From: Trichoderma breve
Lineage: Eukaryota > Ascomycota > Sordariomycetes > Hypocreales > Hypocreaceae
DNA length: 64,000 bases
Direction: 5' to 3'
NCBI RefSeq assembly: GCF_028502605.1
Contig: NC_079235.1
Coordinates: 4,402,001-4,466,000 of the forward strand
This document shows positions 33,877-47,556 of the stretch, piece after piece. Both the position numbers and the translations under genes were made by a program. The notes beneath the pieces were generated by a model, which was not told where the DNA came from, searched no databases, and saw nothing but the letters and a program-made list of their open reading frames with translations. Within the stretch, counting starts at the first letter, position 1; every line of letters begins with the position of its first letter.

Positions 33877-34959
33877 ATGTCTAAGCTCTTTACTCCTCTC
33901 AAGGTGGGCCGCATAGAACTTGCCCACCGAATTGCCATGGCACCTATGACCCGATTCAGGGCCGACGATAGCCATGTGCCTCTGCCTACTGTGAAGGAAT
34001 ACTATGCCCAGAGGACAGCTGTCCCTGGCTCTCTAGCCATCACCGAGGCCACTTTCATCACTCAGAGGGCTGGTGGCTACAAAAACGTTCCCGGCATCTA
34101 CACACAAGAACAGATCGATGCCTGGAAGGATATTGTTGATGCTGTCCATGAGCAGGGTTCATACATCTACCTCCAGCTTTGGGCTCTAGGACGATCCGCC
34201 AAGGCTGAGGTTTTGAAGGAGGAGAGTGGTGACGATCTGGTGTCTGCTAGCGACATTCCCGAGGCCAATGGTGGAAAGCCACGCCCCCTTACTGAGGAGG
34301 AGATCCTCGGGTACATCCAGGACTATGTACAGGCTTCCAAGAACGCCATTGCTGCCGGCTTTGACGGTGTCGAGATCCACGGCGCCAACGGCTACTTGCT
34401 AGAACAGTTCATCCAACAGATTACCAACAAGCGAACGGATAGATGGGGCGGAAGCATTGAGAATCGCGCTCGCTTCGCCCTTGAGGTGACCAAGGCTGTT
34501 GTTGCTGCCATCGGAGCAGACCGTACCGGAATCCGCTTCAGCCCATTTGCGGACTTCATAGGCGATCTTGACTACGACCCCGTTCCCCAGTACATCTACC
34601 TTGTTGAGCAACTGAAGCCGCTCAACCTGGCATATATCCACTTTGTCGAATCCCGCGAGAAGGGCAACGACCTGTCACCAATCATCAAGGCGTATGGCAA
34701 CGCCGGCCCTGTCATGGTAGCTGGAGGCTTTCAGCTGGAGTCAAGCAAGAAGGCCGTTGATGAGGAATACAAGGACTACGATGTCGTTGTTGCCATTGGC
34801 CGCCCTTACACATCTAATCCAGACCTACCGTTCCGCTTCAAGGAGGGCATCGAACTTGTGCCGTACCAGCGTGAGACGTTTTTCACTCCTAAGCTAGACA
34901 AGGGTTTCCACGATTTCCCTTTCAGCGAGCAGTTCACTCTACTGAAAGCAAAAGCATAA
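33877..34959 (+). CDS. Old Yellow Enzyme ene-reductase (HxxN class)
   Basis: This intronless gene encodes 360 residues. The frame is open 22 codons further upstream, but the first ATG with a good leader is at 33877 (MSKLFTPLKVGRIEL). It is an FMN-binding TIM barrel with LAHRIAMAPMTRFRA, the substrate pair HGANGYLLEQF (His and Asn, then Tyr as the likely proton donor), NKRTDRWGGSIENRARF, and the FMN loop VVVAIGRPYTSNPDLPFR. The enzyme reduces activated C=C bonds using NADPH. Related proteins work in general stress metabolism and in ergot alkaloid-type pathways, but no such pathway genes lie nearby. It is cytosolic and divergent from another family member 2.2 kb away. Confidence 0.93.
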   Translation: MSKLFTPLKVGRIELAHRIAMAPMTRFRADDSHVPLPTVKEYYAQRTAVPGSLAITEATFITQRAGGYKNVPGIYTQEQIDAWKDIVDAVHEQGSYIYLQLWALGRSAKAEVLKEESGDDLVSASDIPEANGGKPRPLTEEEILGYIQDYVQASKNAIAAGFDGVEIHGANGYLLEQFIQQITNKRTDRWGGSIENRARFALEVTKAVVAAIGADRTGIRFSPFADFIGDLDYDPVPQYIYLVEQLKPLNLAYIHFVESREKGNDLSPIIKAYGNAGPVMVAGGFQLESSKKAVDEEYKDYDVVVAIGRPYTSNPDLPFRFKEGIELVPYQRETFFTPKLDKGFHDFPFSEQFTLLKAKA

Positions 34960-35468
34960 GCCATTCGGCAGATGTTCATTTAGAAATTCATTTAGATACT
35001 CTTGATAGCATATTTAGCGACGTATTAATACGATGTGTGAAACACTTACATGCATGTTTCTTTGCTATATAAGCCTGACTCGCTCTCAGCGTGATATCCT
35101 AGCCTATTCACAATATCGATACACGTATCCAGCAATCTAGACTTCATTTCACAGCGGATCTTCCCTAGAGCTTACTCGAAACCCATCATATAATCGATCA
35201 GATGTGGCTTAGTGACGATCATCGCGGCTTGGCGCCCGTCAGCACCCAAAATAGTATGCAGATGAGCTGAAAGGCCCATCGCCCCACAAGTTGGGTAGCG
35301 AGGGATTCATGCGGAGATGTAATTATGTCATAGAACTATGAAGAGGCTGTTGATCATTGATGTCCAGTCACAGGTTGCGTTGTTATATACTTGTGTATAA
35401 CTTGCCGGGAGTTAGCATTCTAGGATTGCTGAAACTCTGATCCGAACACTCTGCACCGCACAATTACA
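34960..35468. other. Intergenic
   Basis: No gene is seen. It separates two same-strand genes. A TATATAA-like element at 35068-35074 is possible. Confidence 0.4.
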
Positions 35469-35789
35469 ATGTCCTCTTCTGATCACAAAGCCGTCCCAAG
35501 TATGCCTGAAAAGATAGACGAGCACGAAAATCGAGAGCTCGCTGCTCAGTCTGGCCTAAGATGGGGCAAAACACCTTCTTCTTGTTCCACCATGGATCGA
35601 TCACTTTCAGAACTACCAGAGGACCACCCTGTCCATAAAATCTCACTTAAAAAGCAAGAGAAAATGAGACAGAAAGGAATCAACCCTGTGCTAAAAGCAG
35701 AGATGGACGAAGCAACGGGTAATGGACAATCAGGAGGGAAATTTTGGAAGAAGTATGGCACTACAAGCATGGGTCCATGGATGGTTTAA
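35469..35789 (+). CDS. Conserved small hydrophilic protein, 106 aa
   Basis: A single ATG-initiated frame of 106 residues. It is highly charged, without a signal peptide or membrane segment. The central block KMRQKGINPVLKAEMDEA and the C-terminal GGKFWKKYGTTSMGPWM look selected rather than random, and I recall similar blocks in small hypothetical proteins of other Sordariomycetes. The N-terminal third is polar and probably disordered. Function is unknown. It lies between the OYE reductase and the GH92 gene (convergent with the latter, 199 bp). Confidence 0.7.
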   Translation: MSSSDHKAVPSMPEKIDEHENRELAAQSGLRWGKTPSSCSTMDRSLSELPEDHPVHKISLKKQEKMRQKGINPVLKAEMDEATGNGQSGGKFWKKYGTTSMGPWMV

Positions 35790-35988
35790 AACTGTCAGCC
35801 GTAGTGACATATGAGCAATTCTTGACCACGGGCAGCTAGCCGTTCGAATGCAATCAAGCTTGCTGAATAAATTGCTTATTACACATATAGATCACAAGGC
35901 ACTACCAAGGACGCATCCATTATTACAAACTAATCATGCTTAATATTCATTACTACTACTACTATAATGGTAGTCTCTACACTCCTGT

Positions 35989-38774
35989 TTAGCTCCAGAA
36001 GTTTGTTGATGCGCTCGGCGGGAAATCCGCCTTAGCAGTGCCAAACTTTGTATTCTCCTTCGGCCCAAGAGTCAATTCCAAAACTCCACCGTCGAGGAAG
36101 AAGCTATGCGTCACCCAGCCCTTGTTATAAGGCTTGCCATTTAGCTTGGCGCTCTGGATGTAGATGTTGTTGTACGAAGCATCAAAGTTGATGTTTCGAA
36201 TGGTAGCTGTCTTTCCTGAGCGCGGGTCGGTGAACTTGACCTCAGGGAAGAAGGGTGGAATGATGATGTAGACATCTTGTCCACTCATGGGGTAGAGACC
36301 CAGCATGGTAAGGGCCGTGAAGCTACCCATAGCACCAGAGTCATCGTTTCCTGGAAGGCCAGCTGCGGTATCGTTAAAAGCACTAGGGATATACTTGTGC
36401 GCATACTTGGCAGAGAGACCGGGGCGGCCGGCATAATGGAAGATGAAGAGGAGAAGATAAGCTTGCTCATCGCCAATGTAGAATAAGCCAGGAGTATCGT
36501 GCATATACTCAAGACGGCGGACGAATTGGTCGGGGCCACCCAGTGTCGTGATTAGAGTTGCCTGATCGTGAGGCACGTAGAAGGTGTAGAGCCAAGAGCC
36601 TGCTTCGTAGGTCTCATGGCCGCCAGGGTTGAGATAGCAGCCCTCAAAGTTGTACAAGTCGGTACAAATGGCTGGCTCTTGGAATCCAAAAGTGCCATTA
36701 AGGTACCGAGGCTGCAAGAAGCCGGTGAAACCACTGTCAGTAAACTGGCTGTAGTCCTGAGTTCCGGTCAGGTTCAGCTTAGAACGCGAGTGCGGATCAA
36801 ACATGTTCTTCCAGTTCCCGGAGCGCTTCAGATACTTCTCCGCATCTCCGTGCTTTCCAAGGCCACGGGCCATCTCAGCAATGCAAAAGTCATTGTACGA
36901 ATACTCAATGGTTCTTGAGATGGATCTAGTGAAAAGACCATAGCCATTGGGATCCCAGTCATCAGTTGGGATGTAGCCAAGAGTCTTCCAACTTTGCAGG
37001 CCTCCACGGCCTTCGACTGTCCAAATTGTACCTTCCTCTGTTTTAACAACTGTCAGTAAATAGTCACTAGAGATGGAATTATGTAGGAAATCTTACCTTC
37101 GGCATCTGATACAACTGCCTTATAGCCGGTATCCCAGTCAATACCATCCTTCAAGCCCTTCAAGTACGAATCCGCCAACAAATTATCAGCGTTGCTGCCA
37201 CCCTGGGTAAAGCCCTTGCAGAGCGACATGCGACAATCCGGTAGCTTGCCCTCATGGCGATATACGTCAATGAGACTGCGAATCATCAAAGCTTGAGCAT
37301 GAGGATCAACCAGGGTAAGAAGCGGATGTGTGCTTCGGAAGCTATCCCAGATGCAGTAGTATGAGTCAAAGTAAGGTTCGTTGCTCTTCCAGAGGGGATT
37401 TTCTCCTAAAAATCACGAATGAGAGATGACTCTATAACTTATTCGGTATATCAATTCTCTTACCAGTATAGTCCTGAGGCGAAAGAAGGGTGCGGTAGAT
37501 GCCACTCCAGAATGTTCTCTGGAGAGAGTCGCTTACACCCGTGTTGTCGACCTTAATGACACTGAGCTTCTTGCGCCATGCATCCTCAGCATCGGATCTA
37601 ACAGACTCAAAGTTGAAGTTGGGAATTTCCTTCTCAGCATTGTGGCATGCCTGATCAGTGCTGATGAACGAGAGTCCAACTCGAACCAGAATCTGGTTGT
37701 TTGCTGGAGGGTGGAACTGAGCCCAAGCACCGGCTGGGAGAATTGGGTTTTGGCCATCATCATAGGTACGGAAGCTCTTGCGGGTGTTGCTAGCTCGGTT
37801 GTTGATAAAGATTCCGGTGTCACGGAGTTTAGCACCGTGGAAGTCGGCGCAGAAATACGACTTGTAGTTGCCGATGCCGAAAGACGGTCTAAAGGTACCA
37901 TTACCCGAGATGCGACCAGTGTGGGCATCAACTGAGATGAGTGCATCGGTTCGAGAACCAGAGAGATCTGCCAAGTCGGCCAAGATCAAAGGGCTATAAG
38001 GGGTCTTTCCATCGGCAGGGAGCTTGGTTGGGGTTCCATCAGTTGGGAATGAGAATCGGTAGAGCGCAGTGTGGTTGGTGACAGTCATTTCAGCCTTGAC
38101 TGAAGTGTTGAGCTGTATGGCAAAATAGCCTGGCTTTGCCACGACAGAGCTGTTTATCTTGTCCGACGCTCGCAGAGTCGAAGGGAAGTAGCAACGATTG
38201 ATATCGTCATCGACACAACCTGTCTGGGCAAACAGAGGAAAGTTTCCCAAAGATGCGCCCTATATCACAACTGCTATTAGAATGTTTGCTCCTCTATAGG
38301 TGATTTAGATTCAACTTACACCACCTGTTCCACTGTCGTGCATGTGAGAGAATCCAGTGACTATTGAGGTTGGTCAATTCTTGCGTTCTCTTGACAGATG
38401 GGATTATAAGATCGCATACTCTGGCCATCGTTTGATGCATAGCCTCCTTGAATTTCCTTATTGCCATCTGCTACACTCTTTGCCATACCATCTTTGTGTT
38501 GCATCGAAATTAGCATTCGGCACGCAACGTGGGGGCAGGATGTTCATAGATGGATAGGTACTAACATGGAAGACTTGCGCCAGGGAAGACATGGCCTACA
38601 ATGCAATTGATTAGTTCAGTCGCTGGATATCTCGAAAAACAATCTCGTACCTCCATTAGCGGTGCCGATTAATGGGTCGATGTAGTCTAAGACATCAAAC
38701 GACGAGTGTTGATCTGCTGCTTGGCTCAATCCAAGCAACAGTGGCCAATAGGCCACCAATTGTTGGATATGCAT
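35989..38774 (-). CDS. GH92 alpha-mannosidase (secreted)
   Basis: Seven exons (38651-38774, 38566-38595, 38420-38491, 38320-38360, 37464-38259, 37097-37405, 35989-37037) give 806 residues in one frame; exon 2 is only 30 nt. A signal peptide (MHIQQLVAYWPLLLGLSQA) precedes YIDPLIGTANGGHVFPGASL, then TGFSHMHDSGTGGG and GNFPLFAQTGC, which are hallmarks of GH92 (PF07971). The C-terminal (alpha/alpha) domain has YFDSYYCIWDSFRSTHPLL, GLPGNDDSGAMGSFTALTML with the catalytic acids region, and GLYPMSGQDVYIIIPPFF. GH92 enzymes are Ca-dependent inverting exo-mannosidases, typically alpha-1,2, acting on N- or O-glycans and fungal mannan. It probably works outside the cell. Confidence 0.92.
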
Positions 38775-41079
38775 GCTGCTGTAGAGATGTCGAAGCGACA
38801 ACTATCTAGTGAGTATATTTTTCTGTTTATGGGAGGAAGTAGACTACTAACACAAGAAGAAGCCGCGACTGTCGGGTCTTGGGGAGGAAGCAGGTAGCCC
38901 TCGTGCCACCTCGGAAGATTCCACGTGAAGAGGCTCACCCTGTGAGTAGCATTGGTGAATCATGTTGCGGGGACCGGTATTTATGTAGTACCGTCCGACC
39001 TCCTCCTTTGTTGGGCATCTCGTGGCTATCCTCGCTTGGTTGGACAATTCTAAGACAGCGATCTCGCAGAGGAGCATCCGGCTCAGATTACTATCCATTC
39101 CCCGCAACCTCATGGACTCGAAAAGCTTAGAAATGGCGGGGGAAGCTCCGGGTAATACCACTCTGTCAGTGATCATTGCTTGAATTGGAAACGCCTGCTG
39201 CAGGTTCAAGACACCATGTCACCTTAAACACCAGGCGATCAAGGTTGTTGGTTCCTGGTGATGCCGTGCTCGCCATGATTGGACAATTTGAAGTCGCTTC
39301 AAATAGCCGTCGGTACTCCTTCCGTCAAGTTGTTGTTATTCCAGGGAAATAGTATTTCACAGTGACCTTGATGAGGCTGGCGGAGATGTCCGTCGCCAGG
39401 GTAAAGCTAGCTGACATGGAAGTTTAAGGTCTCTGATATCATCATCCTTCAGCAACATCTAACATGAGTGGCCAATGTTCCGGACCCACAGAGATGAACC
39501 CCTGTCTAAATTTGCTAATTGTTGGCACCGCAGCTTGATGATGGTTACATGGAAGCAACTCCCCCTCATTTGTGGATCGTGATGCTCATACGATATGCAT
39601 ACTGTAGTTGTACTCATAATGAACGGGAGTCTGCCTAGGCCAATGGCTATGTTATCCGATGGCCCCGTCCTGATTTCCGTGGCCCGTAGGATGGAAAGAT
39701 GGAAGCCTACCCGCATCTATCCGCATCCAATGTTACCTGATAGTCATGCCATCACGTCCTAGACATTGATGTCTTTGATCATTTAGGTAGGTGAACAGTG
39801 TGTTGGCGAGGTCAGCTCCTCCGAATGCGCCCTGAGTACAAGGGGCCAGTGGGTTCTCCAGGGTAAAATATTGCCTTGTACTTCGTAGAGTACGGAGTAC
39901 ATACGAATAATTTTAAAGCCGCCGGTAAGATCTGCAGTTGCGAGAGACTTACAGTTCAAGCCGTCGGAGTTCGGGAGAAGGAGCACTTTGGAGGACTATT
40001 CGAGGAAAGACAAAAGGATCGTGGAAGAAGGAGAAACTGGAAAGGAGCGACAAATACCCATATAGGCTATTGAAGAAGCTTGAAAGCCAATTGCCCTAGT
40101 ATGAGGAGTAGTATGCATAATTTTAACTGACATGGTTACTTTTCTACAGGTGATCGGCGTCCATCTTATTTCTCCATCTTTGAAGGCCTTTTAAGTCTTG
40201 CACGCGTAACAATGCTGGTCATCTTTCACAAATAATCACTGTCCCCCTCATGAGGCGTATTTGTACCAGAATTATCTGGTCAAGAACCGTCAAAGAACTA
40301 ATAAGCGGCACTTGTCCTAAATTCCGATGAACCGACGCCACAACGAAGCCGAAGAGGCGATCGCACTACTGTCGGGTACTTCTGTCAGTGGCCCATGTTG
40401 GGAATTAGATCCATCGGTGGGGGAACGACGGCCCAGATCGCGGGGAAGAAATGACGAGAAATTGCGCAGCAGCAAGGGGGGATTTGGCGAGGAGGGCGAC
40501 AGAGAAATAGGCCGGAGTTTTCGGAGTCTAGAGCTGGACTTGTCTAATGCAGCTAAGACATGAGATGATGGTATCCATTTTGATTCTGCAGCGTCCTGCT
40601 TCTGCCTGTCTTTGCTTATTGTTGGCCACTCACCATGTGTGACCTCATCCCATGTGCTTCTGAACCCTGTAAAGCTATGAGTGCCATGACAATTTGCCCG
40701 CGGCACTTCAGCGACGGCTAAATGCCAAACGCCGGCATCACCCCCGGCATCGGGTCATACTATCAACATAGCCTAGTATAGAAGCAAGATGCAGCTACCA
40801 CGATTCATCACAGAGCCTCGAATGGTACGTCGCACCGACACCAGAGCAGGACTTCCAAGGGTTGGAGGGGGAAAGGGTGCGCCCTAAGAAATGCAGGGAG
40901 ATGGTCTCATAAGCGAGACTCAACGGTTTTATCTCACATACGGAGTACAGGTACGCAGATGGTACACAGGGAGGGTGGAAAGCCCTTAATCAAAGTCTCA
41001 TCTCTGTTGGTACGAAAAAGGTTATAATTATAGTACAGAGAATTTTAGAACGAACAATAGAGTAAAGAAGAACATTTCT
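38775..41079. other. Gene-free 2.3 kb gap
   Basis: No gene is supported. TACGGAGTAC motifs occur at 39891-39900 and 40939-40948. Opposed open frames near 40317-40706 are Arg/Ser/Glu-rich on both strands and look like chance frames. Confidence 0.45.
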
Positions 41080-42060
<981 letters not shown>

Positions 42061-42066
42061 TTACTT

Positions 42067-42074
42067 TATTTATA
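42067..42074 (-). promoter_or_regulatory. TATA box of lxr1
   Basis: TATAAATA on the minus strand, about 115 bp upstream of the lxr1 ATG. Confidence 0.55.
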
Positions 42075-45000
42075 TGAGGACGGGATACAAGTGGAACGTG
42101 GAATGCGAAACACAAAGGATAGATAACCGGTTGCATGTGCCCTGATTGAGTTTCCTTTGCCTTCTCCTCATCTTGGTCCCTCAGCAAGGCACGCCTCAGG
42201 ATTCGTGGAAGCAAGAGTGGCGTTGCCCGTGTGGATACGCAGGATGCCCGGATGCAGAGAAGGACTGGATAGTATCAGGAGTGGCTTCACCAGGGAATCA
42301 GGAGATAGCCGAATAGGCTGCGAAATGAAGAGGCCATGATGTCATGGTTCATGCGGAGAACGGGAGCTTCCTCTCTTCGATACCAGCGTCCTTTGATCTG
42401 GATACATTAGTAAGATTACTTAACGATTTGATGTGTCTTAGTGGTGGTTAAGGTTAAGCAGCACACCAACTCGAGATTCTGTATATTGGAATGAATAGAT
42501 GTTCCTTATTATCACGGTATTTTCTGGCCTCATTGCTGAGCTTCTTGGACAATCCAAAGGCTCCAAGTCATGCAAGCTAATTGCCTGCTATTCCCAGATA
42601 CTCGTGATGCATGTCACCACCAACAACGTCATCATTTCTTCAGTCCGCGGTTTTCTCCATTACCCCACCTCCCGGATCCGTATTCCCACATTTCTCGGCC
42701 TTGGCTCCTAACAATGTCCCTCACTTTGGAAGGTGTGCCGAGACTTGGGCTGCTTACCAGCAGGTGAATCAGCATTGAAAACGATTATTCTTTTCTTTGT
42801 TATACATTTATGTTATCGCGAATCATCATAAGCGCCATTTCATCTCTCAAATACCGTCAAATTGGGCGAAGACTTCACTTCGGAGGTTCCCGTTGTCGAT
42901 CATCTGCTAGTCTCGCCCAGCACCTCACTTGTGTCGAAAAGGGTAAGATTTGCAAGTAGCCACCACTATTCGCCCGACTCATTTCAGCAAGTAAGCTTTC
43001 CAGAAGAACCGTGTAAAGGGCCGTTATTGGTCATGTCAAAGCAAATGTCAGCGTATCTTACTCTGCACAAACGAAATGTTCGATGTAAAATGTCTAGCTC
43101 TCGCGCGTGAGCGATAGGCACCGCTTTGTAATAAACGGGCCACTTCCCTGCATTCCTACTGGCTAGGACGCAGGACTTGTTCGTAGGCTAATTGGTTATG
43201 ATTCTATGAACCGATCTGGTGTCTCAGTTGGTCTACTTTCTCTTGACCGTTGACCGGTACGTCAAATCGTCTGTCATGTCGCTGTACATCATGCGCATCT
43301 ACGCATTTTATGAGATCAAGAGAGGAAAGATCTAGGTTACATTAGAGAGGGAGCATGGTGTTTATATTAAAAATAAACAATGGTGCTGAATATAGTTCGC
43401 TAGAAGCGCTGATCCAATAGCAGGATGCATATACGGAGACGTCAGGTCGCGCTCAGGAAGTGAGCATCTACGTTGTTTACCTCTAAGGAAAGCATCAATG
43501 ATGCTAAGAACGCTCGCAGAAATATCAGGTCGTAATTTACTGACTTAAATGATCTTCAATTTTTAGCATAATGATGCGGGATCCTCTCCGATATCTGCCT
43601 CGAGAAGTGGGACCAGCAGACGCGACACCTATACACCTTACTAGAATAGCAGTAGACGATTACTACAACTCTTATATTACAACTCTTATACTGCGCCGCC
43701 ATTACGCAACCTCGAATCAATAATAACAACACGAAGGATGATCTGGCTAAGAAGAAACCTTGAAAGGTGCACAATAATAATGAGGAGATTGTGAAGAACA
43801 AATGATACTAGAACTGCAAATTTCAAGCTTCTGAGGCGGTGACGAAGGTGATACTCGATAGCCCCTGTATTTGGGAAAGGGACTACGTAGAAATGACACT
43901 CAGTCAAGGTTCGGGTTCAAAATATCGAGGAAGATGTATACCGTGAGTTTGTCAATGAGTGTCTTCTCATATACCAATGGTTCAGATCCGTGATATCATA
44001 TAGACGATTAAGGCAATAGCTCCCCCTTTGTGTAAGGCGAATAGGAGAAAATAACTTTTCCATCTATTGATAGAAAAGCTGACGCTTATTTCACATCGTC
44101 GTTTTATTGTATTGTGTCATAAACTGTGGCCATGTTATGCTTCATGTTTGGCTCAGCTTGTCGCCCTCTATTTCAGAGTAAAGGTTTCGGCAAGATTGGC
44201 TTCATCATGCTACTTGAATCAAGTTTGAGAAACATTTTTTCAATGTTGTTGTTGTAGTGTGCTGACCATATCAAGCTATGCTGATATCTGTCTTGTTTGG
44301 GGATACTGCTACGCATTAGCCTTGTATGTTGTATTAGTAGCACAGACAGATCTCTTTCATGTTTAAATGTATGGTATACTGTTGTCTAGCATCCAGTTTC
44401 CGTCCGAAAGCATAAAAGCTTCAAGAACGAGATCTTTCGAAAATGGAACTTCCTAAGTCAACTATTCCAGGCCCACTAGTAGGTTTGAGATGGACCAGAA
44501 AGTTCATTCCAATAGCATTTTATTTAGAAACGGTAATTCTAAAATTTTGTAAGAGGAAATTCTAATTGGATGAAATCGATGGAAAGCATAAATGCGAATA
44601 AACGGATGGTGTTTGGGGACCCCTGTCAGATATGGTCACCACCATGAATGAGTTCTCCAACTGCGGGCAGCACTTCAACGTTGAGTAATAAAGGACTATT
44701 TTCAGACAATATGAGACCGCGAGCTTTACTTCCACTCCGTTGCAAATAATTTCTATATGGGGTTCGTTCCTTGCTTGTTTGAATAGTAAGATCAATGTCT
44801 CATCTCGCTGGCACAGAGTAAACCATAGACTCCCGTAGCAGTTTTTGTTCATGTCGGAAATGGCGAACGAGATTAATATCGCATCGGGTTGTCGGCCATT
44901 CGCATGCAATATCGTTTTTTAATTGTATCATTCATTAGTAAGCATCTGGCCAATTGGTTTGGTAGCTCTTTGTGAAGCATCCCGCTGTCGTCATCTTGGT

Positions 45001-45463
45001 CTAAATCACGACTCGCGAATCAGCTTTAGCCGATACTCATCTTCCTGCAACACCATTGATAGTCCATGCTATCGCAAGTATTCAGTACTTGATAAGGTCA
45101 ATAATATCCGTTTTTTTAATAAGATGCCCGAACAAAACCCACTTGGGGCGTTATCAGGATCCGGGGTTGACAGCTCAAACCCCCCACGATTGCCATCTTT
45201 GGTAGGCGTAAGGCGTGATTATCGCATACGAAACGCATGTTGCAAGCTTTCCCTTACCTGCCACACTTGACCAACCCCGCAGTTCACCATATTGGATATC
45301 GATCACGATTAAGACTTGGTATGCCGCCATCGGCAGAAATCTTGACGTAAGGTGCCGATGTTCCGAACATAGGAGGCCGGAAGACGCTCATATCATGTCT
45401 CTGCCGGGCCTATATAATGAGTGACATTGCTCATTCGATGATATCGGATTTTTGAAGCGTCAC

Positions 45464-45470
45464 TATATAA
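45464..45470 (+). promoter_or_regulatory. TATA box of TauD-type gene
   Basis: TATATAA lies about 62 bp before the ATG at 45532. A second one at 45411-45417 could give a longer transcript. Confidence 0.55.
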
Positions 45471-45531
45471 CGACATATCTCTATCGTATCTGGGTCAACT
45501 TGTACGTTGGTAAATTCAGCTCTAATTCAAG

Positions 45532-46880
45532 ATGTCAGCAACAAAGACAGTGACGCAGTCAGGCACTGCTGTCGGGAAGCTCACACTCGCATATGATGAT
45601 GCGATCCACCAGAAGGTAAGACATATTAGCAACTATCACCAAGTAACTTCAATGACAGCACACGTTCTAACTCTTTTGTCCAAAGTATCGTTACCACGAG
45701 TATCTCCCCGTCTATGACGAAGAGACTCACTTTGACCCGATACAGCCTTTCGAGTTCACGGACCGGGGACTTGCAGCGGACAAAGCCAAGTCTGCCCTGT
45801 TGTCCAGCGCCAATCCGGAGCTCAAGGTCTCCAAAATCACGCCAGTTATCGGTACCGAGATTAGAGGCCTTCAGTTGTCTCAATTGAATGACACGCAGAA
45901 GAATGAACTTGCGCTGCTGATTGCAGAGAGGGGTGTAGTCATCTTCCGTGGGCAAGACTTCAAGGATATTGGACCAGAGAAGCAGACAGAGTTTGCGAGA
46001 TATTTCGGGCCACTGCACATTCATGTTAGTAGCTTCATATGGATGTGACAATGCAAATACTGACCAACTTCTCAGCCCGTTGGAGCTCATGTCAAGGACC
46101 ACCTCGAGTATCACAACATCTACCTTGGTCCAGACAACGAATATCGGGCAAGACAGCGAAGGGAAAGACTGACAACTACCGGATACCATTCCGATGTTTC
46201 GTACGAACATCAGCCACCCGGAATTACCATTCTTACCCTCCTGTCCGTTCCTCCAACCGGTGGCGATACCGCATGGGCATCGCAAACGGCAGCATATGCC
46301 CGCTTGTCGCAGCCAATCAAGACTCTTCTTGAGGGCCTGCGTGCTGAGCACAGCGGTTTCAACCAGGCAGAGAACGCCCGCCGTGATGGAAAGTTTGTCC
46401 GCCGGGAGCCGGTGAAGTCGGAGCACCCCATCGTGAGGGTTCACCCAGTAAGTCGCGTGTAATAAACTGAGATACAAATGTGTGGTGCTAACAATCAGTT
46501 CAAAGGTAACAGGTGAAAAGGCTCTGTTTGTTAACAAGGGCTTCACTAAGCGCATTATTGGCCTCAACCATGAGGAGTCGGATGCTCTTTTGCAGCTCCT
46601 GTTCAACGTAAGCATCGGATACACAATTTGCCGATACATTGTATTCACATCGCTGACTGCCTCCCTTTAATTACAGCATATTGCCCTTGGACAGGATTTC
46701 CAGGTTCGTGTCAAGTGGGAAGAGGGCACAGTCGCGCTGTGGGATAACCGCGTCACAGCCCATACTGCCATCTCTGACTTTGACATTCACAACCCACAGG
46801 AAGGACTCCGCCATGGAGTCCGACTAACAACCCAGGCGGATAAGCCATCGGGCGTGAATGGACTCGAGTCGGTGTGGTAA
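45532..46880 (+). CDS. Fe(II)/2-oxoglutarate-dependent TauD-type dioxygenase
   Basis: Exons 45532-45615, 45686-46024, 46076-46447, 46506-46607 and 46677-46880 give 366 residues. It is a TauD/TfdA-family (PF02668) enzyme. The iron ligands are His179 and Asp181 in TTGYHSDVSYE and the distal His (about 328) in VTAHTAISDFD. The 2-oxoglutarate-binding Arg lies in GLRHGVRLTTQ. Fungal members include Jlp1-like sulfonate dioxygenases that release sulfite from taurine and alkylsulfonates, as well as herbicide- and metabolite-hydroxylating enzymes. It is cytosolic. It is the first gene of the right-hand accessory block and may be part of it or just a neighbour. Two TATA elements precede it. Confidence 0.9.
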
Positions 46881-47556
46881 GAAATAGAGGGCAGACATGA
46901 GCCGATTGGCCAAGATACGACTAGACATAGCGTATAGGAAGAATAGTCAATGCATTGCTGAGTCCCCATGGAGAAGCGGTAATTCCTCATGCTTCGTATC
47001 GTTCGACTCTTTTAGGCACAAGTGCTCGTGAAATGCTACTATGCGCTAGGACTGGGCGTAAACCGCAAAATGTTCCGATTTCAAATCCCACACGAGCTAC
47101 CGAGTCCGCCGTATGCTTTAGAGCTGATTAATGCAGCCACCACCAGGATCTGCTGCCGGAATGTTTTGCATCAAATGCTGTCATAACAGGGCGCTCGTTT
47201 AGGCAATACGCATTTGTCATCTGAATTGCTGTGAATTAACACAGTGTGGCCCGGATCCTGGTATAAGCTTGTCTGGATCCCTGAGTCAGTTGTGCAAGTG
47301 GGAGTTGGGTCATCCACATAGCCTATCGTGAATACAACTCTCTGAACTTCATCTCCAAAGAACCTCTTGCAATATACAATCTTGTCTGGCAATATTCCTC
47401 ACGCCCCTTTGCTGATCTTCGTATCCGATAACTGGAGCAATCGAATGCTACAACTGCCGAGACAAAACTTGCTTTGGTAAAGCTGACAATAGCAAGCTTT
47501 CGCGCCCGACCAAGTCACATGACCAGTCCTAGAAGAACGAATAAGCCGATTGCCCG
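46881..47556. other. Intergenic
   Basis: No gene is seen. It lies between the TauD-type gene and the bZIP regulator, both on the plus strand. Confidence 0.45.

Noticed and set aside
40317..40706. Opposed ORFs of 129 and 78 codons
   Set aside because: Arg/Ser/Glu-rich on both strands, no domain, no splice structure; likely chance frames.
42862..43110. Plus-strand 82-codon frame
   Set aside because: Starts with a non-ATG codon and shows no recognisable composition.
45626..46648. Minus-strand 340-codon open frame
   Set aside because: Antisense shadow of the TauD-type gene, whose five exons carry all family motifs on the plus strand.
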